Source: Priapulus caudatus
Lineage: Eukaryota; Priapulida; Priapulimorpha; Priapulimorphida; Priapulidae
Assembly (NCBI RefSeq): GCF_000485595.1
Contig: NW_014577957.1
Span: 26,650-75,100 of the forward strand
Length of the DNA: 48,451 nucleotides
Reading direction: 5' to 3'
Under the pieces are notes generated by a model. It searched no databases. It was given only the letters and a program-made list of their open reading frames with translations, and was not told the origin of the DNA. The translations under genes were made by a program, and so were the position numbers. Below, piece after piece: positions 9,600 to 19,746 of this stretch; position 1 is the stretch's first letter, and each line of letters begins with the position of its first letter.

Positions 9600-12500
9600 T
9601 AGAAGAAACCAGCAGCCAGCAGTCGCAAGCGCAGCCAGCAGCAGAGCAGTAAGTAGTAGTGCAGTAGCAGTAGTAGGCAGTAGTAGTGAGTAATAGTAGT
9701 AGTAGAGTAGTAGTAGTAGTAGTTAGTAGTCATAGTAGTAGTGCGAGAAAAGTAGCAGTAAGCAGTAGCAGTAGCGTATCGAGTAGCAGTATAGCAGTAG
9801 CAGTAGCAGTAGCAGTAGCAGTAAGCAGAGCAGTAGCCAGTAGCAGTAGCAGAAGCAGAAGGCAGAAAGCGCAGAAGCAGAGCGAGCAGTAGCAGTAGCA
9901 AGTAGAGTAGCAGTAGCATGTAGCAGTGCAGAAAGACAGAAGCAGTAGCAGTCTAAGCAGTAGCAGTAAGTCTTGCTATATGAAGCAGCAGCGCACAGCA
10001 GCGAGGAGTAGTGTTTAGCAGCAGCAGAATGCAGAAGCCAGCGCAGCAACAGGCACTACCGCACAGTAGTAGTATTATAGTACAGACGTAACGATAGCGG
10101 TAGCGGTAGCAGGTGCGGCTAGCGCTAGCCAGTAGCAGTATAGCAGTCGTAGCGGTAGCGGTGAGCGGTAGCGGTGTAGGGGGTGCGGTAGCGGTTAGCG
10201 GTCGGCCGTACGGTCGGTAGCGGTACGTAGCAGGACGTAGGTAAGCAGTGCTAGCGGTTAGCCGGTGACGTAGCCAGTTAGCAGTACCGTTTAGGGTAGC
10301 AGTAGCCGTGAGCTTAGCAGTAGCAGTTAGCCAAGGTCGCAGTAGGCAGTAGCAGAGCGTAGCAGTAGCATGTAGTAGTCAGTAGCTTGTAGCAATAGCA
10401 GTGTAGTAGTAGTTACAGTCCGGTTAGTAGCAGTTAGCGCAGTAGTAGTAGCGAACGGACCTTGGTATTATAGTTTTCGACTTATTTATTCTGATTTCTT
10501 ATATTCTTGTCTATTTTGGCTCCTATTTCTTCTTCAATAAACGCCTCATTTCGACTGCCGTTTAAGCTTTCCTCAAGAATTCTTTTCAGCCTTATTAAAC
10601 AATTCCCTATATTGCAACAATTCATTCGCCTTATCATCTTTTTCGAAAGAATAGTCGAGTAAAATGAAATTGCAGTTCATCTCTTTTTTCCACATTTCGC
10701 GCCATTTAGCTTAAAAGACGCTCCATTAGATTATCTTTTAGCCTCTTCACTGCCTTTCCCTCCTTTCATCATAGCTTAGCGGTTAGTTTCTGGTAGCTTG
10801 TAGTCTCCGCTACTTGGATTTGTTCCACTTAGATTACGTCACTGCGACATTTAGGTTTTCCAATATTCGGTGCTTGTTCAGGATTGTACGGTATCGAGTT
10901 ATCACGGGTTGTGCTGGCTCCGCAAGTGGCGATCTGTAAAGGTTTACTTCTGTGTCCAGTAGGGAAAAGGTACACGCCAGCTAAAATTTGGCAAGGCATC
11001 CTCCGCGTATGACGTGAAAGACACTCTGCTAATACGTGTGTCGACTGGGTGGGGTGGAACCTTACCGATGACATGTCAGTTTGATGAGCCGATTTCCGAT
11101 TCAGATTTCAGATAACATTGGAATAGTTATGGTCTAAAATCGGCCGAACGTTACTCCCTTCTCAGATCGAGATGAAGGCATTGTACCTGGGTGCAATCAA
11201 GGTTGTGTTCTGTCTCAATTTATCGCCGGTCTTTATCGTTAGTCCTATATCTCGCCGGTAGTACCGCTGGCATTGCAGTTGTTGCCTTAAATGACTACGT
11301 CAGAGATTTTCATGGTGTATATTTGTAAAATTTTTGTTGCAATTTTTTTACATGAAAAGTAAGTACTAACGGCACTAAATGCTATCCTACAATTCTTACC
11401 TGGATAAGATTATTTTTCAACTAGTTAAAAATCCAAAAAATCTGAGAGATTTGATATATTGATTATGACATTAAATGCTTGCTATGGCTATGTATGATAA
11501 CGAGGGTTTGTTCACATCAAAAAGGAATAGCAAAATAGAAAGTATAATGCACCAATTTTAACAGAATAAAAAGCGGACATAATAACTTATATTTTGTTAA
11601 AAAGTGGACATATTTTTTTACTTTTAGCTATTTATGGTGACGTAATTACTTTTAGAGAGGCTGGTTATGAGGCTGCCATTTTTGACAGGGAGCGAGAGGC
11701 GAAGCAGTAGGTGTAGGCAGGCATTTGGATTAAGGGGGAAGGGGGAGGGTTATGTATGCATGCTCTGCATAGAGCGATCAATCTGCTCTATAGCATCAAT
11801 GTATCCGCTCGTGGCCAAGTAGGGGAGCTGTCGGTTTAGGCTGATCTGTTTCTGGTGGGGGGAATATATGTTTTTAACCTGAACCTTCGGGTTGGAATTT
11901 TTTAGGCGTCTAGTTAAAACTGGATTTATAGGACAAGTATTATCTCGTAAGTACATATAGACAAGAAAGCATGTATAAGTGCCAAATTTATTAATTCTGG
12001 CCGAAAAATCGTTTTTAATGTGGTCGGTCAATCGGCACGAGAAATGTTATCAGAAACCACAATGTTAAGCAATAAAGTTTGAAAAATAAATATAATCACA
12101 GCTTGTTTGCTCCTTTATGGCTTATTGCAATCTAATATATCTGGATATTATTCCACGATTCGTCATCAGTTACCTACAGTATACGAGGACGATCACCTAA
12201 ACTAGCTCTAGGTATGGTCTAACCTTCGTCAGTGGTTTCTCGTGCGCTTATTACTGACAATTTTATCAGCGACACGCATTCACCAAGACAGTACAGCTGC
12301 ATATGTCTATATGTATGTCTTATGCTGGCCAAACAGTACTGATGCGTAACCAGGCTGCCTCATGCTTCGAGATACTGATACGATCTAAGTATTGTGGCCG
12401 AACCGCCGATTCTTAGACGCCAATAAACTAATTGCAGATCAATAACGGTACGCTAAAGGGCATGGACCATGCGTTCGTGCGTCATGCAGTGCGGTTTGCT

Positions 12501-12926
12501 GTGGGCAGCTCCATTTTGTGAACTGCAAATACGGAACTGTAATTATCAAATATCTTGAATCGCGTACGAAGGTATACAGAGCTCGGGGCCCGTTTCACGA
12601 AGCGCTCGTTAAGTTAGTGATGGGTTAAAGAGAGTTTTAGGATATTATATATATAAAGTTTTTCACGAAAGCCTCGCTAAGTTTCCACGTCTCACAACTG
12701 TCTCGCTAACTCAACGACGGTGCTATTAAGGAACACATTAAGGAGAATCTTAAGGACAGGTCAGGGGCAGTCTTAACTTCGGCTATCGGACAGCAAGCAA
12801 CGGAGATTTCCGCGGTGTTTTCATTGTTTTGGCAAGCAGTAGTGTAAAGCGAAACCCCGCCGAGAAGGTAACTTTTCTGTGTCTACGAGAATACTGTGCA
12901 AGGCCTGTGAAGTCATGACGCGCAGG
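9600..12926 (+). repeat. Segmental duplication, copy B
   Basis: This is the second direct copy of 1-3029. It begins with an AGC/AGT microsatellite (about 9600-10450) that is much less regular than in copy A, then follows copy A to GACGCGCAGG at 12926, where homology stops. Single-base indels are frequent (for example around 10490-10760). Some very AT-rich stretches (11330-11640) are almost unchanged. Open frames in 9596-10049 are microsatellite artefacts. Confidence 0.93.
11287..11654. mobile_element. TTAA-flanked MITE, copy 2 (in duplication copy B)
   Basis: This is the same insertion as at 1396-1759, carried along by the duplication. The left flank is TTAA (11287-11290). The right flank now reads TTTA instead of TTAA, and the left terminal repeat has lost a base. 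It is not an independent insertion event. Confidence 0.75.
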
Positions 12927-13020
12927 TGTTAAGTGTGGCTAAGAAGCTTCTTATTGTGGTAGCAGATTTTGAAGAGATGAAATGCTTCTTTGCACCTTAC
13001 ATGTGCTTCGGCTGTTCGTG

Positions 13021-13062
13021 TATGTAATTATGTAATTATGTAATTATGTAATTATGTAATTA
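13021..13062. repeat. Minisatellite, unit TGTAATTA
   Basis: Five consecutive copies of an 8 bp unit (TGTAATTA), followed by unrelated sequence. Confidence 0.9.
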
Positions 13063-13103
13063 CTGTATCCTATGGCGCCAATACTGTATCAAAGTAGGCC
13101 CTA

Positions 13104-13678
13104 AAAGTAAATCTAAATCTTCAGAATTTATGTTACATTTTTGTTCAGTCAATACGTCATTTGTGGTTGTTATAGTCGCAGGAAATATGACAGCCTTGCT
13201 TTAGTTTAATTATTTCTCAGGTACTTGGCATTTAAAAATACTTTTAACCTATTATTTTTAGTTTGCTCGCTGTTGTACCTACATTTATTAAAGTAAACGT
13301 AAATCTAAATCTTCAGAATTTATGTTACATTTTTGTTCAGTCAATACGTCATTTGTGGTTGTTATAGTTGCAGGAAATATGACAGCCTTGCTTTAGTTTA
13401 ATTATTTCTCGGGTACTTGCCATTTAAAAATACTTTTAGCCTATTATTTTTAGTTTGCACGCTGTTGTACCTACATTTATTAAAGTAAACGTAATCTAAA
13501 TCTTCAGAATTTATGTTACATTTTTGTTCAGTCAATACGTCATTTGTGGTTGTTCTAGTTGCAGGAAATATGACAGCCTTGCTTTAGTTTAATTATATCT
13601 CAGGTACTTGGCATTTAAAAATACTTTTAACCTATTATTTTTAGTTTGCACGCTGTTGTACCTTCATTTATTAAAACT
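13104..13678 (+). repeat. Three tandem copies of a ~190 bp satellite-like unit
   Basis: The unit beginning AAGTAAATCTAAATCTTCAG recurs with offsets of 192 and 190 bp (TCAGAATT at 13121, 13313 and 13503). The three units are nearly identical, differing by a few substitutions such as GTCGCAGG/GTTGCAGG and one missing A. High identity points to recent amplification. I see no open reading frame and no promoter motif. Confidence 0.95.
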
Positions 13679-13861
13679 AAATGAAGCGAGAGATTAGCGT
13701 AGCAACTCACAGTGAGCTGGGTCGCCATTAGACTTGTAACATGTCTCTATATATAGACTAACTAGTAGCAAGGTGTAGAGATAGCCTGGGTACCAGTCTA
13801 TGCCGCCAGCAACATCGTTACAGCTGAATTTTAAGGACCGTCTAACAACGCACCGGCATAA

Positions 13862-13978
13862 GTTTCGTGAAACACTTTAACGAGGGACGTTTAGGACAGC
13901 GTTAGGCTCTCGTACAAAAATTCTAAGGATATCCTTAAGATGGTGTTTTACGATAGCTTCGTGAAACTGGCCCTGCAG
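13862..13978. repeat. Inverted relative of the GTTTCACGAAGC repeat
   Basis: Read on the minus strand it starts GGGCCAGTTTCACGAAGC and ends near GTGTTTCACGAAAC. It shares that motif with 2690-2835 but in opposite orientation. It is a dispersed, degenerate family. The ends are not resolved. Confidence 0.4.
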
Positions 13979-14086
13979 AAGTATAGGTTTTTGCATCATT
14001 ACAATTTTTCTCGAATTTTTGGTCACTCCTGTCCAGCGGGTGGTCATGTATGCTTCATAGTTAATAAACACCAGAAATATGTATAG

Positions 14087-14148
14087 GTATTATATATATA
14101 TATATGCGTGTGCGTGTGCGTGTGCGTGTGCGTGTGCTCGGGCGCTCG
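14087..14148. repeat. (TA)n and (GTGTGC)n microsatellite
   Basis: A short TA run is followed by GCGTGT hexamers, directly left of the large inverted repeat. Confidence 0.9.
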
Positions 14149-14646
14149 TGTGTGTAAATTCAGTATTTACTTTAATCCAGTATACCCACTCCCAAAATAT
14201 TTGGAAATATTGGCATGTTACATGCATTTCCGTGTCAGCAAAGTCACCGAATTCGAAATAAAGCCGAATACGACAGATCGAAGATGACTAGGAGACGCCC
14301 AAATAAAAGACACACATAGAATCGTCTATTTTTGGGGCGATTGAAACTAAAATCGATATATAGGCATGCGCACAAATACTAAGCCAATAGCTGTGGTATT
14401 TCAGGAAAACTTTTTAGTATTTACTTAGAGATATATTCTCTAGTCATACACTCCTAGTAATTTACAGCAGTTGTTGGTTTAACTGACCATGTAACAGCAA
14501 ACAGTAGGCCTATCAGGATTTTTTTGGCAAATATAAATGATAAAAAAGGTGTGGGTTTATTAACTCTTTATGGCTGAATTGCAACATTACATTACTTCCG
14601 ATTTTGCAGTCCCGTTCGATTGAAACAAACAGATACTTGTGCATTA

Positions 14647-15298
14647 TGTAATGAGGCTCGTGTCGTATGGTTTACAGGTTTGTAACTTTTTGCACGTGTA
14701 AGAGGGTACCATTAGATAGCACGATTAATAGAGAGAACGTAGATATGTATGACAGCAACAAGATGTAATGTACAACGCTAGGTCTATTTTCCTTTACCAA
14801 TAACGATAATGCTATAATCCCTCTAGGGCAAATGTCGCGTACAAGTTAGTCGCCTTAACTAGACGATAACACATACACAATTTTCAACAGAGTTTAGCAA
14901 TTCAAAGTAGTTTACAGTCTCAAAACAGTTCACAGACTCAAGGTAGACTCAAAGTAGTTTACAGACACATAATATAACAAGCAAACAAGTCAATGCAGAA
15001 ACCAAACCATACTCACAATCTAGCGTAGGCGACTCTGCCTCTCTGCTCTAAAGCGGGCCTTTTTATTTAGAATTTCCCGAACCACGTCACTTGAGTATAT
15101 CACGCGTTTGGTCCACATAACATGGATCACTTTCTTTACTTTTAATAGGGAGGAGGGGAGTGACCACTGTCCTACTGCGTAGGCTGCCTTGGCACTAGTG
15201 AAGTCCGTGAGTGATTAGTCACCCGAGGCCGGTCCCTGTCACCGAATCTGCCGGTGTAATTATTTATGAATAAGCATGGCTGAATTTGCTTCATTATA
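14647..15298 (-). repeat. 3' LTR of the env-carrying element
   Basis: The LTR ends in TCATTACA on the minus strand. Its other end, TATAATGA, differs from the TGTAATGA of the partner LTR, so the canonical TG has mutated. An AATAAA polyadenylation signal lies at about 15062-15070 on the minus strand (CTAAATAAAAAGGCC). It is about 652 bp and is the partner of 18675-19314. Confidence 0.9.
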
Positions 15299-15299
15299 T

Positions 15300-15312
15300 T
15301 ACCTCCCTACCT
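15300..15312 (-). promoter_or_regulatory. Polypurine tract next to the 3' LTR
   Basis: On the minus strand the bases just before the LTR read AGGTAGGGAGGTAA, a purine run in the position where plus-strand DNA synthesis is primed. This fixes the element's orientation together with the PBS. Confidence 0.6.
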
Positions 15313-15445
15313 ATAAAAAGTTGTGAGCAGTTATTTTACGTCGAACAACTTGATGGTTAGTGACAATACATTGTATATATATCTGTTGTTATTATCTTCA
15401 AGTTTCTTATTTATATCTATTTTGTATTTTGTTTTGTTTTTTCGA

Positions 15446-15898
15446 GATTTTTTTTGTCGAGTAAATAGTCTTGTCAAAAAAGTTGATATACCCCTTACTA
15501 ATCCTTAACTACACTTAACTATTATTAAATATTCCGTTGTCCGACGTCCGTCGTCCCTAGTTGTGTTCGTGGGTGCGTGTCAGTGGATGGTTGAGTGGGT
15601 GTGTCTCCGTGGTTGGCTGCGTAGGTGTCTCCGTCGATCGGTGTTGCTGCGCTAGCGCGCGTCTGCGTCGATCGGCCGGCATGCGAGGCCGGGGTCGGTA
15701 GAGTAGGCAGATGGACGTGCTACCGCCGTCGTCGTCGTCGTTGGTGTTGTTAGAAACGATGCACCACTATGTACGAAGGAGTTTTTTTAGATTTTTTTTT
15801 GTCGATTAAATAGTCTTGTCAAAAAAGTTCATATAACCCTTATTCAACTAACCCTTAACTACGCTTAACTATTATTAAATATTCCGTTGTCCGACGTC
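15446..15898. repeat. Direct repeat pair of ~105 bp inside the LTR element
   Basis: 15446-15548 and 15790-15898 share a long block from GATTTTTTTTGTCGA through AATATTCCGTTGTCCGACGTC, offset 344 bp. Between them lies CG-rich sequence with GTCGTC runs. The repeat sits between the env-like gene and the 3' LTR. Confidence 0.85.
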
Positions 15899-15905
15899 AT
15901 TTCCG

Positions 15906-16412
15906 TCATTTTCCGTCATTTTCCGACGTCATAGACGGACTATGTACGTAGTCGTCTCGGTCCTCGTCCCAGAACTTTAGATGCGTTGGATAGCACATAT
16001 GCCAGGACTCGATGTCGTAGAAGTATTGGTCACAGGTGTAGGTAGGTGGGGTTGATAAGTCGAGAGATAGAACCAGGGAGAGGGGGGCTGACGGGTTGCG
16101 TATGCGTCCATTGAGAGGGAATAGGGGGGACAATTGTGGGAGTCATATTCCGGGGTGAGGGGGTAAAATATGCGTAGGGGGTATTGGGAAGGGAGGGGGT
16201 TGCTTGGGGACAACTCGCATGACCGGTCGAGGCTTGGCTTCTTGCTGGCATATGGCAGGCTGGGTCGATGCTGGCCTATGGCGTCTGCTGCTAGCGGTGA
16301 TGAAGGCTGCACAGCACTGGCGGGTAGGAGCCGTGTTGTTGAAGAGCGTGGAGGTGGCTGCGATGACGGAGGCCGTGACCTCGGCGTCGATGTGGGCGCT
16401 GGTATCTGTCAT
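15906..16412 (-). other. Possible accessory ORF region, proline-rich, frames shifted
   Basis: Overlapping minus-strand frames (16412-16143, 16312-15977, 16133-15906) give Pro/Ser/Thr-rich peptides. The last ends in a more ordinary segment with CDQYFYDIESWHMCYPTHLK and an acidic end. Linked by frameshifts they could be one decayed protein encoded after env. I recognise no family. Composition bias alone could also explain the open frames. Confidence 0.25.
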
Positions 16413-17039
16413 GGTTGCTGCGAAAGACTTGAGGCAAGCAGAGAACCATTAGACATCGTGAGCGTTCGACAATACAACGCATGGTGAGAGGTGGCAAGTG
16501 ACACGGATAATACTTAGTAGTAGATACTGGACGTAACTTTCGCCGGTTAGAGTCGAGTGAGCCTGGTGGTATTTGTTGCAGTTCGGATCCACGGTGTTAG
16601 CCCAAGTAGTGACAAGACGGAAATGCTGTTAAAAACTCACACAAATAGGATGAGTAACTAATCTTGAATACCGTACAAAATTTTTTTAATAAAGTAAAAT
16701 GACGGTAATATAATAACACAACTGAACAAGTTAGGGTGTATACATGTATAGGAAATAGCATTGCCGTAGTTATACAATCAAAAAACGGTAAAGTAATACA
16801 TAAATGGAAAAACATGGATGAGAAACGCAATTTAAAAAAAAGAAATACACTAATGTCATGAAAGTATTACACGTCGAAATCACCAATAAACAAACATTAA
16901 ATCATTACATAGAACAGAACAGATACAGATTTAGAACAGGTCACATTGTAAGGTCAAATTGGAAATCGAAACCATGCTGTTATTGACGCTTGTGCATCTT
17001 TATGCCTGAAAAGACCCAATTAGTTCAAGTCTGCGCATC

Positions 17040-18490
17040 ATTTTGCAACACGCTTAGAGCGCAAAAGTGGTTTCATTTCGATTTGATCTGGAATTTCCAA
17101 TGAGTGGGCAGGTGGGGTTAGCGGTTGGGTTTCATGGTGCTGTATAGTTGGGTATAAGAGTGGGGCAGCGAATGGCGGTGCATCGGGCAGTAGATGGGTG
17201 GGTTGTGATGTTGGTTGAATAATGGTGGGAATGGGGCTAGTAAATGTACGTGGTGTGCAGATATTTGGTCTGCAATGTGGTACCACACAGCAGTAATATA
17301 TTATTATTGAATAACTATAGCAATTATTACATATATCAAGATTTGATACCACCGTATGTGGGTTCCATCGAGTGTTGCCTGTGCAACCTCGTTTGCGTCT
17401 AATATACGTCTGCTGTTTGCAATCGCATCTTTTAGGTGATCAAAAGAAATATCCAAATCATGGGTTTTATATAATTTGTAAAGTAAAATTAAAGCTGAGA
17501 TTAAATCAGTGGGGTTCCCACTTTGTTGTGCTTGTGCCGCTAAGTCCGCCCATATAGTAGGAGTCTGGAGCTGTTTGAGTAAAATATAAGACAATGCGGA
17601 TGTTAGATTGACTGTTGAATCATGATAATAAAATGTTGGGAGGGAGAGTTCCTCGGAGTGCGCATTACATCCTAATTGTATAGAAACAATTTGTCTAGTG
17701 GTTATTTGTATATCTGTTACAACGGGAACATTGTTATTAGCCGTTTGACATGAAATCGTCAAGCGAAATTTTTTAATCGGCGTTATGACCCAAAGACCGT
17801 TTCCGATGTACGTTATTATATGCTTAGGATGAGACGAGAGATTAACTCTGCGTTGGAAATGTTGTTGCACTTGGTGTGCCTGCTTTAAAAACAACGCTAC
17901 AGCGCAATCAGTTGATCCCCTGACGTAGTATATCTTCGTCTCAGCTTGACACATATCGTGTGCTTCACGTAAACATTTTTGAACCAGATCTGGCTTTGGA
18001 TAAAAAAAATATCGGGTTTTATCTTGAACAAAGGCTATGTATTCTTTGTCTAAAACATAGTACACATTGGCGGACGTGCCGTTAATATATTTTGGGTCTG
18101 GTAAAGTTTGGTAAATATTACAAATCTGGCCTATGTGGCGTAAAGGCAAAAAGGTTATTATATGAAATGAATCTTGTACGGGGACTACAATGGTTTGTAA
18201 GAGGCTGTAATAATATAAGATGCTGTCATCTAATGGCCTAGGCATAGAAAGATAGTTAGGGATTACTTGTTTAATTTGACCCATAAAAGGTAACAGAAAG
18301 CGCTTTCTACACTATTCCGTGGTTGAAAACATGGAAGTGAGATCGTCAATACGTTCCGAAAGTCGCTGATAACGGGTTCTAAAATCTGCCGCATGTTTCT
18401 TTATAAATACCTCTATAATTTCTCTAAATTGGCTGTTATTCTTATCAATCTCACGTTGTTGCAGCAAATGTGCAGTATTATTTATGTGTT
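17040..18490 (-). pseudogene. Envelope-like (F-type fusion glycoprotein) gene, broken
   Basis: The largest intact frame is 18284-17304 (326 aa). Visible are a block like the ectodomain of baculovirus F / errantivirus Env proteins (FHIITFLPLRH, spaced cysteines, SIQLGCNAH), NGT and NLT glycosylation sites, and a hydrophobic segment (ILIYVIIAIVI) near the end as a membrane anchor. The same frame is open upstream to about 18490 but is cut by a TAG at 18312-18314. Just after that stop is a basic RKR followed by hydrophobic residues, a possible cleavage and fusion-peptide site. The frame stops inside the anchor at about 17304, and a Pro-rich tail with YYCC continues in another frame to 17038. The N-terminal ectodomain looks incomplete. 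Assignment rests on pattern, not alignment. Confidence 0.6.
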
Positions 18491-18641
18491 ATGTGTGAGT
18501 GGTTGTTGCATTATTAGGGTGCAACCATTTCATTATGGCGTCTCGATATACGTTCTCACTGGTGTCTTGGGTGGATAAGTTGGAATATGTCTGTCTAGCT
18601 GCTGACGAGCGTTTCGTGCGCTGCATGAACAAATACTGGAT

Positions 18642-18674
18642 AACCCAGGTTCGAATCCTGATCACGGCACCAGT
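18642..18674 (-). promoter_or_regulatory. Primer-binding site complementary to tRNA-His (extended)
   Basis: Two bases after the 5' LTR the minus strand reads TGGTGCCGTGATCAGG. On the plus strand, 18642-18672 reads as the 3' end of a eukaryotic tRNA-His, including the T loop TTCGAATC, the acceptor strand TCACGGC, the discriminator A and a post-transcriptional CCA. It differs from the insect tRNA-His 3' end as I know it at about one position. The match covers about 31 nt rather than the usual 18. A tRNA gene would not encode CCA, so this is a PBS and not a tRNA gene. Confidence 0.85.
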
Positions 18675-19314
18675 TGTAATGAGGCTCGTGTCGTATAGTG
18701 TACATGTTCGTAACTTTTGGCACGTGTAAGAGGTTACCATTAGATAGCACGATTAATAGAGAGAACGTAGGTATGTATGACAGCAACAAGATGTAATGTA
18801 CAACGCTAGGTCTATTTTCCTTTACCAATAACGATAATGCTATAATCCCTCTAGGGGCAAATGTCGCGTACAAGTTCGTCGCCTTAACTAGACGATAACA
18901 CATACACAATTCTCAACAGAGTTTAGCAATTCAAAGTAGTTTACAGTCTCAAAACAGTTCACAGCCTCAAGGTAGACTCAAAGTAATTTACAGAAACATA
19001 TAATAAGCAAACAATTCAATGCAGAAACGAAACCATACTCACAATCTAGCGTAGGCGACTCTGCCTCTCTGCTCTAAAGCGGGCATTTTTATTCAGAATT
19101 TCCCGAACCACGTGACTTAAGTATGTCACGCGTTTGACATGGATCACTTTCTTTTCTTTCAATAGGGAGGGGGGAGTGACCACTGTCTTACTGCGTGGGC
19201 TGCCATGGCACTAATGAGGTCCGTGAGTGATTAGTCATCCGAGGCCAGTTCCTGTCACCGTATCTGCCGGTGTAATTTCTTATGAATAAGTATGGTTGAA
19301 TTTGCTTCATTACA
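18675..19314 (-). repeat. 5' LTR of the env-carrying element
   Basis: The ends are TGTAATGA and TCATTACA, a perfect TG...CA inverted terminus. It is about 640 bp and matches 14647-15298 with scattered substitutions and a few indels. It carries an AATAAA on the minus strand at about 19089-19094. It abuts the PBS at 18672. Confidence 0.92.
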
Positions 19315-19657
19315 AATTACTCTTATTACTTAATTATAGTTCATATAACAAGCAATTTTGGTGCGCACAATAACACAAATAGCCCATAAGCTTTGAATAT
19401 ATAGCTATATCTAAGCTAGTTATAATAAGCTAAGTAGTTTATTACTCAAGATAATCTTACCGGTTATAAGCTTGATAATATACTCAGTACTATAAATAAT
19501 TAATTTCTATGTAAAAAACCATACGCATGTACTTTTCATAAAAGATGCCACCGTAATTTTAAACCTCTTACGCTACCATAACACGCCGATGTCAGCTGGC
19601 ATCATGTACGTAGCATTACAATATTGTCATGACGCAAGATTTCAACTACTCGTCAAG

Positions 19658-19660
<3 letters not shown>

Positions 19661-19746
<86 letters not shown>

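Larger units (their letters stand above)
14647..19314 (-). mobile_element. LTR retrotransposon carrying an env-like gene, without recognisable gag-pol
   Basis: Two direct repeats of about 650 bp (14647-15298 and 18675-19314) bound a 3.4 kb interior. On the minus strand the order is 5' LTR (18675-19314), a PBS complementary to tRNA-His (18672 downward), an env-like gene (about 18485-17040), a proline-rich region, a polypurine tract (GGTAGGGAGG, about 15301-15310) and the 3' LTR (14647-15298). Flanking CATTA (14642-14646) and AATTA (19315-19319) fit a 5 bp target duplication with one change. The uninterrupted right arm of the inverted repeat confirms the empty site. No protease, reverse transcriptase or integrase motif is seen, so the copy is internally deleted or a non-autonomous derivative. 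Confidence 0.88.
14173..19660 (+). repeat. Left arm of a large inverted repeat, split by an LTR element
   Basis: Positions 14173-14646 plus 19315-19660 (about 820 bp in total) match the reverse complement of 20964-21780 along their whole length. Examples are TAATCCAGTATAC against GTATACTGGATTA at the outer edge and CAACTACTCGTCAAGCTG against CAGCTTGACGAGTAGTTG at the inner edge. The interruption 14647-19314 is absent from the right arm, so it was inserted afterwards. The arms differ by many substitutions and small indels, so this is old. It may be a foldback-type transposon or an inverted segmental duplication. Confidence 0.88.

Noticed and set aside
13104-13678. A CRISPR-like array
   Set aside because: The 190 bp units are contiguous with no unique spacers, and the genome is eukaryotic.
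18601-18672. A tRNA-His gene
   Set aside because: The 3' third matches tRNA-His, but CCA is encoded (not so in eukaryotic tRNA genes), the 5' half does not fold with it, and it abuts an LTR exactly where a PBS must be.
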